Source: a virus
Length of the DNA stretch: 28,468 nucleotides
IMG/VR virus record: IMGVR_UViG_3300047375_000173
Location: 1-28,468 of that record
Strand: one strand, 5' to 3'
Shown here in pieces: positions 4,944 to 12,516 of this stretch (positions are counted from its first letter, which is position 1; every line of letters begins with the position of its first letter). The position numbers and the translations under genes were made by a program. Below the pieces are notes generated by a model. It made no database searches and was not told the DNA's origin. It saw only the letters and a list, made by a program, of their open reading frames with translations.

Positions 4944-6629
4944 TTATAAAGTTGTAAGGGTTATACATTCCGCGTCCGTTAGTGCCGTTGGAAAGAATAA
5001 GATTTGCTTAATCTTTAACACGCCACCATTGCCGTCGGCATTAAAGCGGAATTGTCTTATATCGCTCCAAGCAGTACCGCTACCTCCTGCACCTTTTACG
5101 CCGTTAAGAAACTCAACCCCACTAGATAAAGAGTCTAATCGCCAAGCGGCTTTGGTGTTTTCACCTATTGTGAAATTTTGAGATGTTCCCCAATCGGAAG
5201 CAAAGCCTACTCCATAATTGTATATATACGCACGGCCTAAATTTCCACTACCCCTTAACCTCATTACATCGTTATTTTCGCCCGTGTTTGGCTTTTCAAA
5301 CTCAATGAATAAAGTACCTTCGGTAAGCCCCGAAGTAAGGGTTTGTATATTTTGGTTTATAAAGTCTTTTGACCTCGTAGCACTAACCCCCATACAAGGT
5401 ATGTAACTTGTTGGGTAGCTTGCGTTATGTTCGTATTGTGCGCCATAAATATAAATAGCCTCTGTGCCGTCCCCTACATATGTAGAATTTCCACTTACGG
5501 CACTCATTACTTGTAACCTACCCGAACCAAAGGCCGCCGAAGTGTCAAAGATTGCGCATCTATACCAACCGTTGCCATAATCTTCAACCGTTGCCGTACA
5601 CCCGTTTTCACTTATAACCGAACCATCGTCTAAGTTAAAATAGGCATCGCTTGCGCCCCCACTTAAACGAACCCTCGCTTGGCTTCTTGTTCCTTTTTTT
5701 AAGAATACCGAAGCCATCATATCTTCACCCGTTGCGTGGGTTATAACTGCACTTTGTAAATAGTGCGCCCCGTTTGTTGCGTCATCTACTAACGCCGCCG
5801 CGTTTGTAACGCCTTCGGGTGATATTGCGGCATTGTCGGTTGCTGAAGAATTTAATGTAAGCCAGCTTCCGAAATACTCGCTTTGGTCTATCAAATTCGT
5901 CCTAGCTGGCTCAAGCAACAAAGCTGGACAAGTCGCACCCCCCGAATAGTCAAGGCGTGGTAGGTTGTCGGTAATACCAGCATAAACGGCGGCAGTAGTT
6001 GTTTCTATGTAGTCTCTTGCTACAAGTCCCTGCTCTAATTGCGCTGCGTAAATAAGGATGTCAAGAGTATCATCGGTATTAAGACCGCCTCTTGCTCCTA
6101 TAAAAGAATTATTGTTAGAGGTGCAGTTGTGGAATGTTGTAAATCGCTGCCACGATGTTGTAGCAGTTGCAAGTTTATAACCATTCAAAGAATTACCAAA
6201 GGCGAAATCTTGAGATGCCCCCGTATTACTCTTAACATAATACGAGAACGAAAAAACACCCGTTAAACTACCTCCTTGATATATCAAACTTTGGTCGGTT
6301 GTTAAACTTCCTCCGTTCAAATCACATTGCAAACGCCAAGCGTTAGAGCCTCCATCGGGGTCGTTAAACCCACTTGTAACACTTGCGGCTGTACCCGAAC
6401 CTGCACCGAGTTTAACCCAAGCTGCATTACTAAAAGTATTGGAATAGGTCAGCAGGTTTTGAGTCTCCTTCTCAATAAGTCCCGCACTATTCACACGGGT
6501 TGCGGTGTCCGTCCCTCTAGTAAAGGTGAAGTCGCCCGTGCCGTCCGTTGGTTTGATGGAGTACAATTTACTTTCCTTCACTCCCGAAGGTATCATAACT
6601 AGGGAAGCTGAATCATATAGACTCGCCAT
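4944..6629 (-). CDS. Tail-associated adhesin / receptor-binding protein with duplicated carbohydrate-binding-like modules
   Basis: 561 aa. The N-terminus (about 30-55) has the DFTFTRGTDTATRVNSAGLIE type of motif common to phage tail adhesins. Two related beta-rich modules follow: residues about 58-215 (NLLTYSNTF...W to IYAAQLEQG) and about 245-415 (NLIDQSEYF..W to IYGAQYEHN). Both read like CBM/jelly-roll folds. The last part (about 427-561) resembles a LamG/concanavalin-like lectin. It most likely binds host surface glycans at the tail tip or as a fibre. Codon use is richer in G and C than in the capsid genes, suggesting acquisition by recombination. It follows the head connector genes and precedes the lysis region. 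Confidence 0.7.
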   Translation of the reverse strand: MASLYDSASLVMIPSGVKESKLYSIKPTDGTGDFTFTRGTDTATRVNSAGLIEKETQNLLTYSNTFSNAAWVKLGAGSGTAASVTSGFNDPDGGSNAWRLQCDLNGGSLTTDQSLIYQGGSLTGVFSFSYYVKSNTGASQDFAFGNSLNGYKLATATTSWQRFTTFHNCTSNNNSFIGARGGLNTDDTLDILIYAAQLEQGLVARDYIETTTAAVYAGITDNLPRLDYSGGATCPALLLEPARTNLIDQSEYFGSWLTLNSSATDNAAISPEGVTNAAALVDDATNGAHYLQSAVITHATGEDMMASVFLKKGTRSQARVRLSGGASDAYFNLDDGSVISENGCTATVEDYGNGWYRCAIFDTSAAFGSGRLQVMSAVSGNSTYVGDGTEAIYIYGAQYEHNASYPTSYIPCMGVSATRSKDFINQNIQTLTSGLTEGTLFIEFEKPNTGENNDVMRLRGSGNLGRAYIYNYGVGFASDWGTSQNFTIGENTKAAWRLDSLSSGVEFLNGVKGAGGSGTAWSDIRQFRFNADGNGGVLKIKQILFFPTALTDAECITLTTL

Positions 6630-6654
6630 AATTTATTGTTTTAATTCATTTATA

Positions 6655-6870
6655 TCACTCATCCGCTTGAGGCATTCTTCGTATTGCCTTACTAACACAT
6701 TCAAAAGCCTCTAACTCTCCACCATCAGCTAATACTCTCTGCTGATACGCAGCAGGAGCAAGAATATAGAACATTGCACTACCCCATCCGATTGTATTAG
6801 TGAAAGCATCTCCGCTACCCCACCAAGTTGAGCCATATATTGACCCGTATCCTTTTTCGTCAGTTGCCAT
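6655..6870 (-). CDS. Small hypothetical protein (71 aa)
   Basis: Not recognised. The N-terminal half is rich in Gly, Trp, Ser and Tyr (GYGSIYGSTWWGSGD). The middle is moderately hydrophobic (AMFYILAPAAYQQ), followed by a short charged helix that includes a Cys. Its ATG overlaps the stop of the 34-aa gene upstream (ATGGCAACTGA). The position between connector and adhesin suggests a structural or virion-associated protein. Confidence 0.6.
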   Translation of the reverse strand: MATDEKGYGSIYGSTWWGSGDAFTNTIGWGSAMFYILAPAAYQQRVLADGGELEAFECVSKAIRRMPQADE

Positions 6871-6964
6871 TGTTCTCTAATTTTTTAATCAGCTTTTGCA
6901 GCTTCTTTAAGTTAACCTCCTTGACCTTGTAGCGTTTATAGTTGCCATCCGTTGAAGACCGCAT
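6860..6964 (-). CDS. Tiny basic helical protein (34 aa)
   Basis: Runs from the ATG at 6964 and is dominated by Lys and Leu (VNLKKLQKLIKKLENNGN), forming one amphipathic basic helix. It overlaps the connector gene by 29 nt and the 71-aa gene by 11 nt. The frame is open further upstream to 7069, but that part overlaps the connector deeply and is unlikely to be used. It could be a real small gene or a leftover reading frame. Confidence 0.4.
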   Translation of the reverse strand: MRSSTDGNYKRYKVKEVNLKKLQKLIKKLENNGN

Positions 6965-7439
6965 CTTTGTCTGGGTAGATGTCATCATTATTGTTTGTAT
7001 AGTATTCAGGATATGTAGACTGATTGAAAGACATAAAGTCAATAAACCTACGAGTGTAGTGTTCAGCAATATCTCTATGCTTGTTCGTTAAGAAGTCTAC
7101 CTCGTCTTTCTCCATAGCTATACTGTTCTCTGCCGTGTGCTTGTAAGCACCACCATTGCCAATAGTATAAGCTGCGTGAGGTAGGTATTCTACCATAGCC
7201 CAATGAATCAACATAGGCTGAATATAGTCATCTAACAAAGTCTCGTAAGCAGGAGTCAATGTAGCATTGATTATGTCATTGCGTAACTTATCGTAGAGCT
7301 TTGTGCCAAGATAGTTCTGCAAATGGATTTCTTGAGAAATCTCTATGAATTGAAGAAACTTGTCCGAATCAATGTTGCCAGACAATACGCTATTGCGTAC
7401 TAAATCGTCTCTCTTTATGAATAATACTTTTTGTCCCAT
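6936..7439 (-). CDS. Head-tail connector-like protein (DUF6712-like)
   Basis: 167 aa, helical, with the pattern LFIKRDDLVRNSVLSGNIDSDK and then the motif IHLQNYLGTKLYDKLRNDI. This resembles a Bacteroidetes phage head-completion/connector family that I recall as DUF6712. Such proteins form the ring under the portal and gate tail attachment. It starts directly at the portal stop (ATG at 7439), which fits. The family name is from memory; the role is inferred from position and the all-helical fold. Confidence 0.6.
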   Translation of the reverse strand: MGQKVLFIKRDDLVRNSVLSGNIDSDKFLQFIEISQEIHLQNYLGTKLYDKLRNDIINATLTPAYETLLDDYIQPMLIHWAMVEYLPHAAYTIGNGGAYKHTAENSIAMEKDEVDFLTNKHRDIAEHYTRRFIDFMSFNQSTYPEYYTNNNDDIYPDKDAVFNGWQL

Positions 7440-9202
7440 TATCCTTTATTGTTAGGGTGTCTACCTTGTCTCGGCATATCAATAGGAGCTTTAGCCACCT
7501 CTTTAGGGTTCTTTGGCATCTTAAATCCTTCTCTTACCGCTTGGTTTACATTCACAAACTTTGTCCCCTGTAGGGCGTTACCACCCCATTCAGTTCCATC
7601 TTTCTTTAACTTCTTCTTGTAGATTCTACGCTCCCATCTATGGTAGCAGTTTACACCACCCTTGTACTTAAATAGTGAGTAGTTTCTACCCTTGTGTCCA
7701 AATGATTTGTTCACACCTCTTGCACTCATCTGTCCAATGTCTTCCTTACGGTATAACATCTTTTTAGACATCATAGTCTTACAGAAAGTTCTGCTTTGAC
7801 CCATAGGTGTCTTTGAAGTGCCTTTAGAGTACCTGTAACGCACTTTATAGAGTTCGGTGTCTTGGTTGCTATCTTGAGTAGCAGAAAGGCTTACAAGCCC
7901 GTTTAAATAGCTTTCAACATCAAAGTCTTCTGGCTCTTCATCTCCTACTTCTTCTGCATCAATGAGTTCATAGCCCTCTGGCTCTTCCTCACCCAAGTCA
8001 GCCAATGCATCTAACATCTCGTGGGCTAACTCGTCATCAAGAAAAGGGCGGCTATCGTCCCCCAACTCTACTTTGCTCAATTCTTCTTTTGTCTCCTCTG
8101 TAATGTCCCCTTGCAACTCCAAAGGTTGTAGTGTCTTGAAGTAGACATTGAGTGAAGCACCATTCACCGCAAGGATGTCATCAATAGCATCTAATATCAA
8201 CTCTTGGATAGGTCTAACAACCGTGTTGTGGAATAGCAAACTTGCCGTCTTCAACTCGTCAGCATTGTTACCCAATCCTGTATTGTCCTTAATACCCATC
8301 AACATAGGTGAAGTAACCCTATGGGCTACCATCAGCTTACGCATACTCTCGTCTGCCAAGAATTGGTACTGCTCACTTGCATCACTTAATTGTACTGGCT
8401 CAATAGAGGCAGCCATCTCCTTGTTGTCGTTAAACGCCAAGATAAACTTACCAGAGTTAGATGAACCACTAAACTTCTGTATGATTCGTCTCTCTATAAG
8501 CTCACGCTCCTCTTCAGTAGGCACACCATTGTTGAAGTTAATCAACATACTTGGTGAGAGTCCGTTCTTAATGTTATTGATGTGGTAGTTAGCTACCTCC
8601 TCTTCCAACTCTGCATAAGGTAAACCACCTTGATAGTCTACAGGTGAGTAGTAGTAAAATCCACTACGATAAGGCTTGATGCAATAAATCTCTAAACCCT
8701 CACCCTTCTCTCCGTAACCAAAAGCAGGTATTCTAATAGGCTCAAAACCTTTCTTGCGAATCTTTGTCCAATCTTTAGAGTAGTAGTATCCTGTAACCTC
8801 ACCATCGTCATTCATCTTCTCCATACGGAGAGTCTCAATAGGCATATGCTCTACTTGGACAATCTTTGTTTTGTCCTTGTTGTAGATAACCTGCATAGCC
8901 GCTTGACCCATAGCCTTTAAATCAAAGGTTATCTTACGCATACAAGTACGAGAGAAGAGACTCTTCATCATAGCGTACTCATCAGGCTTTCGTGATGCAT
9001 CAGTAGCATACAAACCCTTTCCGTAGATAAGCTCGGTCATACCATTTATAATGGCATTGTTGGTAGCACTCCCATTGTACCTGTCTATAAGAAATTGGAA
9101 GTAGTTGTTATCCTCACCATAGGCTACCCATTGCTTACGATTGTCTTCTACAACCGCAGGGGTAGTATGCGATGCGAGGTTTACGATGCGTATATTGCTC
9201 AT
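7439..9202 (-). CDS. Portal protein with an extra C-terminal domain
   Basis: 587 aa. Residues 1 to about 375 look like a phage portal: early VAYGEDNNYFQFLID and SATNNAIINGMTELIYGKG, the long mixed middle, and the motif VAHRVTSPMLMGI..NTGLGNNADELK near 292-318 that ends with a stem helix region. The portal is a dodecameric ring at the capsid vertex through which DNA enters. After an acidic linker (about 380-430) a further 130 residues follow, with the features SRTFCKTMM, ARGVNKSFG and CYHRWERRIY and a basic, Gly-rich end. I do not know a function for this tail. The start overlaps the upstream gene by 4 nt. Confidence 0.8.
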   Translation of the reverse strand: MSNIRIVNLASHTTPAVVEDNRKQWVAYGEDNNYFQFLIDRYNGSATNNAIINGMTELIYGKGLYATDASRKPDEYAMMKSLFSRTCMRKITFDLKAMGQAAMQVIYNKDKTKIVQVEHMPIETLRMEKMNDDGEVTGYYYSKDWTKIRKKGFEPIRIPAFGYGEKGEGLEIYCIKPYRSGFYYYSPVDYQGGLPYAELEEEVANYHINNIKNGLSPSMLINFNNGVPTEEERELIERRIIQKFSGSSNSGKFILAFNDNKEMAASIEPVQLSDASEQYQFLADESMRKLMVAHRVTSPMLMGIKDNTGLGNNADELKTASLLFHNTVVRPIQELILDAIDDILAVNGASLNVYFKTLQPLELQGDITEETKEELSKVELGDDSRPFLDDELAHEMLDALADLGEEEPEGYELIDAEEVGDEEPEDFDVESYLNGLVSLSATQDSNQDTELYKVRYRYSKGTSKTPMGQSRTFCKTMMSKKMLYRKEDIGQMSARGVNKSFGHKGRNYSLFKYKGGVNCYHRWERRIYKKKLKKDGTEWGGNALQGTKFVNVNQAVREGFKMPKNPKEVAKAPIDMPRQGRHPNNKG

Positions 9203-9531
9203 CGGTAAATGTATTGATTATCATTATCAGTATCCTCGTAGTAGGTGAACTCACCACTATTGACACTGAACTTCTCAAGGTTAGTCTGATTAGTACAATA
9301 GACCTTACCTCTGTATATCTCGTTTGTTCCTGTAATTCTTATTGTGTAGTACCTACCCTCTACGAATGTATAAGTAGGTGTTATATGGAGGTAGTTCGCC
9401 TCCTTCGTAGCCGTTAAAGACTCCGTAGCAGATACATTTGTCTCCTCATCAGTAATAACTACCGACACGCTTAAATCAAACGCTCTGGGAACAAAGTATA
9501 TCTTCTTGTCTGTTGTAGTTACTATATGCAT
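9199..9531 (-). CDS. Small beta-rich structural protein (110 aa)
   Basis: Not assigned to a family. It is composed of alternating hydrophobic and Thr residues (LSVSVVITDEETNVSATES, HITPTYTFVEGRYYTIRITG), as in an immunoglobulin-like or beta-sandwich domain of about 100 residues. It lies between the probable tail tube gene and the portal and overlaps the portal start by 4 nt, so it is probably a virion protein such as a decoration or neck component. Its leader contains GTTAACTTAAT directly before the ATG. Confidence 0.6.
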   Translation of the reverse strand: MHIVTTTDKKIYFVPRAFDLSVSVVITDEETNVSATESLTATKEANYLHITPTYTFVEGRYYTIRITGTNEIYRGKVYCTNQTNLEKFSVNSGEFTYYEDTDNDNQYIYR

Positions 9532-9565
9532 ATTAAGTTAACCACAAGAGAGGTAAAGTGTTATC

Positions 9566-9595
9566 AAAAAGAAAGGGTAGCCCGAAGACTACCCT
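9566..9595 (-). terminator. Intrinsic terminator downstream of the probable tail tube gene
   Basis: On the minus strand GGGTAG/CTACCC (7 bp when the flanking A-T pair is counted, 8-nt loop) is followed by TTTCTTTTTG. It lies about 60 nt after the 9647 stop and only about 30 nt past the start point expected from the promoter at 9631-9660. Confidence 0.75.
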
Positions 9596-9630
9596 AACCA
9601 AAACACCTATTATCCGCACCAAGTGCAGAA

Positions 9631-9660
9631 CAAATATACTACTTTATTATGAAAGTACAA
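9631..9660 (-). promoter_or_regulatory. Bacteroidetes-type promoter overlapping the 3' end of the tail tube gene
   Basis: TTG (9660-9658), 19 nt, then TATATTTG (9638-9631) on the minus strand matches TTG-N19-21-TAnnTTTG exactly. The TTG lies inside the last codons of the upstream gene. Start would be near 9624. It could drive the portal group if the terminator at 9566-9595 is leaky, or a short RNA of about 60 nt if it is not. Confidence 0.6.
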
Positions 9661-10186
9661 TAGTATCAGTTGCAGAACTCATTCCTGCAAATGGGTTACC
9701 ATCTGTTGCTCCGTTAATGAAGTTTGCAGCAGTACGCTCCATAGCGTTGAAGGTAAGAGTGTAACCACTCATATCTCCCATAGCAGCACCAGAGGCAATA
9801 GTACCACCTGTTACATCTGCTCCGTGTTCACGACCTACCAAGTAAGCGTTACCATTGTAGTCCTCTACAACGATGTGAGGTCTTCCGTAAGCCATTAACT
9901 TCAACTCGTTGTTATCTTCCTTGCTCAATTGAGGCAAAGTAAGGTTAACCGCTTGGTCAAAGAATACTGTTCCGTTCTCACGAGAAGCGTTGATTGTCTG
10001 CTCTACGCTTGAAGCACCCTTCAATTCGTATTTGTAGGCAGAGAATGTGCCGTCCATATCTGTTACCTCATCCGAAGACAAAGTAATGCCACCCAAGTCA
10101 CCAAAGTCTACGAAGTAAACCGCACGGATACCACCGACAGACTCTCTACAAGGTAAAGCACGACCTTTTGTTAAATCACAAGCCAT
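9647..10186 (-). CDS. Probable major tail (tube) protein
   Basis: 179 aa, starting MACDLTKGRALPCRESVGG. It has the features of a Bacteroidetes phage structural protein that follows the capsid gene: YKYELKGASSVEQTINASRENG, ELKLMAYGRPHIVVEDYNG, VGREHGADVTGGTIASGAAMGDMSGYTLT. The alternating strands fit the beta-barrel tail tube fold, and it lies next to the major capsid gene with its own terminators, as expected of a highly expressed virion protein. A capsid decoration protein is the main alternative. The leader after the capsid terminator is A/T-rich with no Shine-Dalgarno site. Confidence 0.6.
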   Translation of the reverse strand: MACDLTKGRALPCRESVGGIRAVYFVDFGDLGGITLSSDEVTDMDGTFSAYKYELKGASSVEQTINASRENGTVFFDQAVNLTLPQLSKEDNNELKLMAYGRPHIVVEDYNGNAYLVGREHGADVTGGTIASGAAMGDMSGYTLTFNAMERTAANFINGATDGNPFAGMSSATDTIVLS

Positions 10187-10208
10187 AATTTCTTTTATTT
10201 TTTTTTAT

Positions 10209-10243
10209 AAAAAAGGGCAGACAAGCATATGCCTACCTGCCCC
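10209..10243 (-). terminator. Terminator after the major capsid gene
   Basis: On the minus strand GGGGCAG...CTGCCC forms a stem around an inner GCATATGC palindrome and is followed by TTTTTT. It lies just after the capsid stop (10268) and before the next start (10186), so it probably limits read-through from capsid mRNA. Confidence 0.75.
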
Positions 10244-10267
10244 TTTAATTATTAACTAAACTACTTC

Positions 10268-11188
10268 TTATGTGTAGTAAACGATGTCAGCACCAATTCC
10301 GTGTTGTACACCCGCAGTAAAGCGCATAACTACACGAACATTTTGTGAACCATCAAGGTCAGCCATATCAATTAGCTTCACCTCGTTGTGGTCAGCCAAC
10401 AAACCAGTACCGAAGAACAAGTTTGATTTCTGTGCTGCTACCATATCGTTGTCTGGCATACCAGAACATACAAACAATTTAACACCATCAAATGCAAGGT
10501 CACCACCATTGAACCAAGTAGTACCAGCGTTGTTTACACCATTAGCACCAAGTCCGTTAGCACCGAATCCACCTAATGCACGAACATAAGCACGAGCGAT
10601 AGATTGAGATACATAGATGTAAAGGTCTTCTTTTCCGTAAACTGAAGTAGGGATAGCATCAACTACTTTACCTAACTCTTCAATTACATTAGCAGCAGTA
10701 ACTGTAGTACCTACTACATCAATTACAGTTGCATCAGCAGCTAACAAAGCAGTGAAGCCGTCAAACTCACCAGCAGTTGCCGCAGCACCTTGCCAGATAT
10801 TCTCTTCAGTCTTCTGTGCTACTTTAGCAGCGATGTGACCGATTAAGAAATCAGCGAATGAAGGAGGCAAAGAATCAAATGCAGAGTAACCCATTTGAAC
10901 TGCTTCCCAATCGTTGTGGAAATCTTTCTTACAAAGCTCAAGGTTCACTTGGAACTCTTCAGGTTGTAAGACACGCTCTGCAAGAGTAACTGTGCTTTGG
11001 TCAGCGAAGTCACACGCAGCGTCTTTAACCAATGCGTTAGTAGAAAGAGTTTTCATTACCTCTTTGTACTTAACATTTGGTTTTACAGTAATACCGCCAC
11101 CTTCAATAGTGTCGGCTGATAACAATGCGGCAGAGATGTATTTTCCTGCAAACTCTCCAGCATATGTAGTTGTGATTGATGTAGCCAT
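10268..11188 (-). CDS. Major capsid protein (HK97-fold)
   Basis: 306 aa. The N-terminus has no long scaffold domain. The sequence shows the typical pattern of an N-arm, a P-domain long helix (FADFLIGHIAAKVAQKTEENIWQGAA) and A-domain strands (VRVVMRFTAGVQHGIGADIVYY) at the end. The gene follows acidic and helical scaffold/core-like proteins and has its own terminator, as expected for the most abundant virion protein. The leader before the ATG is long and A/T-rich (AACAATAACAACAATC), which suits strong translation in Bacteroidetes. Cleavage by the XkdF-like protease is possible, but no site can be assigned. Confidence 0.8.
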   Translation of the reverse strand: MATSITTTYAGEFAGKYISAALLSADTIEGGGITVKPNVKYKEVMKTLSTNALVKDAACDFADQSTVTLAERVLQPEEFQVNLELCKKDFHNDWEAVQMGYSAFDSLPPSFADFLIGHIAAKVAQKTEENIWQGAAATAGEFDGFTALLAADATVIDVVGTTVTAANVIEELGKVVDAIPTSVYGKEDLYIYVSQSIARAYVRALGGFGANGLGANGVNNAGTTWFNGGDLAFDGVKLFVCSGMPDNDMVAAQKSNLFFGTGLLADHNEVKLIDMADLDGSQNVRVVMRFTAGVQHGIGADIVYYT

Positions 11189-11224
11189 CTTTCTATTTAT
11201 TTAATTATTGATTGTTGTTATTGT

Positions 11225-11629
11225 TTAAATTGATTTCATTGCTGAAACAATACTCTCTCTTGCTTTTGTTGCATTTTTAATAGTCTTTTCAGACTTATCA
11301 ATCATTGCTTTTGAAGATTTATAAGCAGGTGCTTCATTAGGTTTAATATCCAATGCCGCAAGTGCTTTAACATACTGTTCAAGAACACCCGTTGCTTCAT
11401 TTTTAGCAGATGCTGCATCAGCAATAACTTTTCCGTAAGCAAGAACTGCCTTGTAAATACCATCAGCACTGCCCAATCTATCCGAAGCGGCTTTTAGTTT
11501 TTTTAATGCAGCAGCAATTTTAGCACCAGAGGCAAGTTCTACCTTCTGCTCTTCGCTCAACTCAACTTCTTGAGTGTTCTCAACTTGTTTAGCAGATAAC
11601 TCTGCCCAAATAGATTCTACTTTCTTCAT
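11225..11629 (-). CDS. Helical scaffold/core-like protein (134 aa)
   Basis: All-helical and Ala/Lys-rich, with long coiled-coil-like stretches (KIAAALKKLKAASDRLG, KNATKARESIVSAMKSI). The N-terminus MKKVESIWAELSAKQVE resembles the starts of the 12515 and 12967 gene products: hydrophobic, then A-[E/K]-L-[S/A], followed by a VEL patch. It lies directly before the capsid gene and starts at the stop of the acidic scaffold-like gene (TAATG). A role as inner-capsid or scaffolding protein is inferred from position and composition. Confidence 0.6.
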   Translation of the reverse strand: MKKVESIWAELSAKQVENTQEVELSEEQKVELASGAKIAAALKKLKAASDRLGSADGIYKAVLAYGKVIADAASAKNEATGVLEQYVKALAALDIKPNEAPAYKSSKAMIDKSEKTIKNATKARESIVSAMKSI

Positions 11630-12234
11630 TATCCGAGTTTGTTAAAGATTCTTGATAGTGTGTCTCCCTTTGCTCCTTTAGAGAATTGATGCATATCTAC
11701 AGGCTTCGTGTCTGGAGAGTGCTTGATAGGCTTGGCAGCAGGTTCGTCAGTAGACATCTCTACTTCCTCTTCCTTCACTTCTTCCTTAACCTCTTCAGCC
11801 ATCTCTTCTTCTTTAGGGGACATCATTGCTTTGATTTCTTCAATCATAGCCTTCATCTCTTCTACTGCGGCAGATAACTCTTCTTTAGTAGCGTAGCTCA
11901 TCTCCTCTTTAGGCTCTTCTTCAGCTTGTTCTACTTCTTCAACTACTTCTTCAGTTGCAGGTGCTTCTTCAGCCTCTGGCTCTCCTGCCTCATTAACTTC
12001 AGCAATGATACCTTCTTCAGCTACCACAAGGATGCGACCATCTTCCAAAGTGTACTCACCTACAGGTAGAGCAATCTTCTCGTCTTCTTCAGTTACGATG
12101 AAGACCTCTTGGTTGGCTTCAAATGCTTCGGCTTCAATAGTAGTGCCGTTCTCTAACTTCATAGACTCTAACTTAACCTCGTCTTGTAGGTTAAGGAGTT
12201 CCATAATCTTGCTTAATGTTTCTTGTGATTTCAT
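11629..12234 (-). CDS. Acidic scaffold-like capsid assembly protein (201 aa)
   Basis: Begins with a short helix (TLSKIMELLNLQ) and a compact beta domain (about 20-85, with VGEYTLEDGRILVVAEEG). A very long Glu-rich low-complexity segment follows, then a predicted coiled coil (ELSAAVEEMKAMIEEIKAMM) and a C-terminal basic tail ending SRIFNKLG. The layout (acidic coiled coil plus basic C-terminal helix) is what phage scaffolding proteins use to bind capsid subunits. It lies between the protease group and the capsid gene, as scaffolds usually do. The beta domain resembles a domain I have seen in Bacteroidetes phage head modules. Confidence 0.65.
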   Translation of the reverse strand: MKSQETLSKIMELLNLQDEVKLESMKLENGTTIEAEAFEANQEVFIVTEEDEKIALPVGEYTLEDGRILVVAEEGIIAEVNEAGEPEAEEAPATEEVVEEVEQAEEEPKEEMSYATKEELSAAVEEMKAMIEEIKAMMSPKEEEMAEEVKEEVKEEEVEMSTDEPAAKPIKHSPDTKPVDMHQFSKGAKGDTLSRIFNKLG

Positions 12235-12252
12235 TATATAATGTAAGTTGAT

Positions 12253-12265
12253 TACAAGTCTTGTA
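12253..12265. repeat. Inverted repeat TACAAG-T-CTTGTA upstream of the moron promoter
   Basis: A 13-bp perfect odd palindrome, 6-bp arms around a central T, about 20 bp upstream of the -33 TTG of the plus-strand promoter and about 20 bp upstream of the 12234 start on the other strand. It could be an operator for the divergent pair; it could also be chance. Confidence 0.4.
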
Positions 12266-12284
12266 TCAAGTTAACTACACAATG

Positions 12285-12314
12285 TTGTAGATGTTAGATT
12301 TTTATGTAAGTTTG
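12285..12314 (+). promoter_or_regulatory. Bacteroidetes-type promoter for the plus-strand gene
   Basis: TTG (12285-12287), 19 nt, then TAAGTTTG (12307-12314) on the plus strand matches the consensus TTG-N19-21-TAnnTTTG. Transcription should start near 12321, about 15 nt before the ATG at 12336. The promoter is entirely separate from the minus-strand operon around it. Confidence 0.75.
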
Positions 12315-12335
12315 GAGAAACCGAAACACTTTATT

Positions 12336-12503
12336 ATGTCTGTTATTCACTTCTTACAACCAGAATTAACTGGTAATTCTTTTATTATAGCAAAGACTTC
12401 TTGCGGTAGAGATGTAGACTCTGTTGGAGACTTTGATACAAGGTTAAAATATGTTACTTGCAAACATTGTATAAAAAAATCTATAAAAGAAAAGGAGGGC
12501 TAA
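12336..12503 (+). CDS. Plus-strand moron: 55-aa Cys/His small protein
   Basis: The only plus-strand gene supported in the window. It runs from ATG 12336; the earlier in-frame ATG at 12291 lies inside the promoter and upstream of the transcript start. The protein has H5, C23 (TSCGRDV) and a VTCKHC pair (C42, C45) followed by a Lys-rich tail. This H...CGR...VTCxxC pattern recalls small zinc-binding phage proteins ending VTCKxC. Its leader (AAACACTTTATTATG) is almost identical to that of the early gene at 27088. The stop codon TAA is the loop of the terminator hairpin. Independent promoter and terminator in the middle of the head operon define a moron; it could be expressed in lysogeny or early, and host-interaction roles are possible. 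Confidence 0.75.
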   Translation: MSVIHFLQPELTGNSFIIAKTSCGRDVDSVGDFDTRLKYVTCKHCIKKSIKEKEG

Positions 12504-12516
12504 CCCTCCTTTTTTT
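12492..12516. terminator. Bidirectional intrinsic terminator between convergent genes
   Basis: GGAGGG/CCCTCC with loop CTAA forms a strong 6-bp GC-rich stem, extended by flanking A-T pairs. Seven Ts follow on the plus strand, and TTTTCTTTT follows on the minus strand, so it can end transcripts both ways. The plus-strand gene's TAA lies in the loop; the minus-strand gene's TAA (12515-12517) lies at the edge. Confidence 0.85.

Noticed and set aside
9596-9615. Plus-strand AACCAAAACACCTATTATCC resembling early gene leaders
   Set aside because: No ATG or coding frame follows on the plus strand; probably chance.
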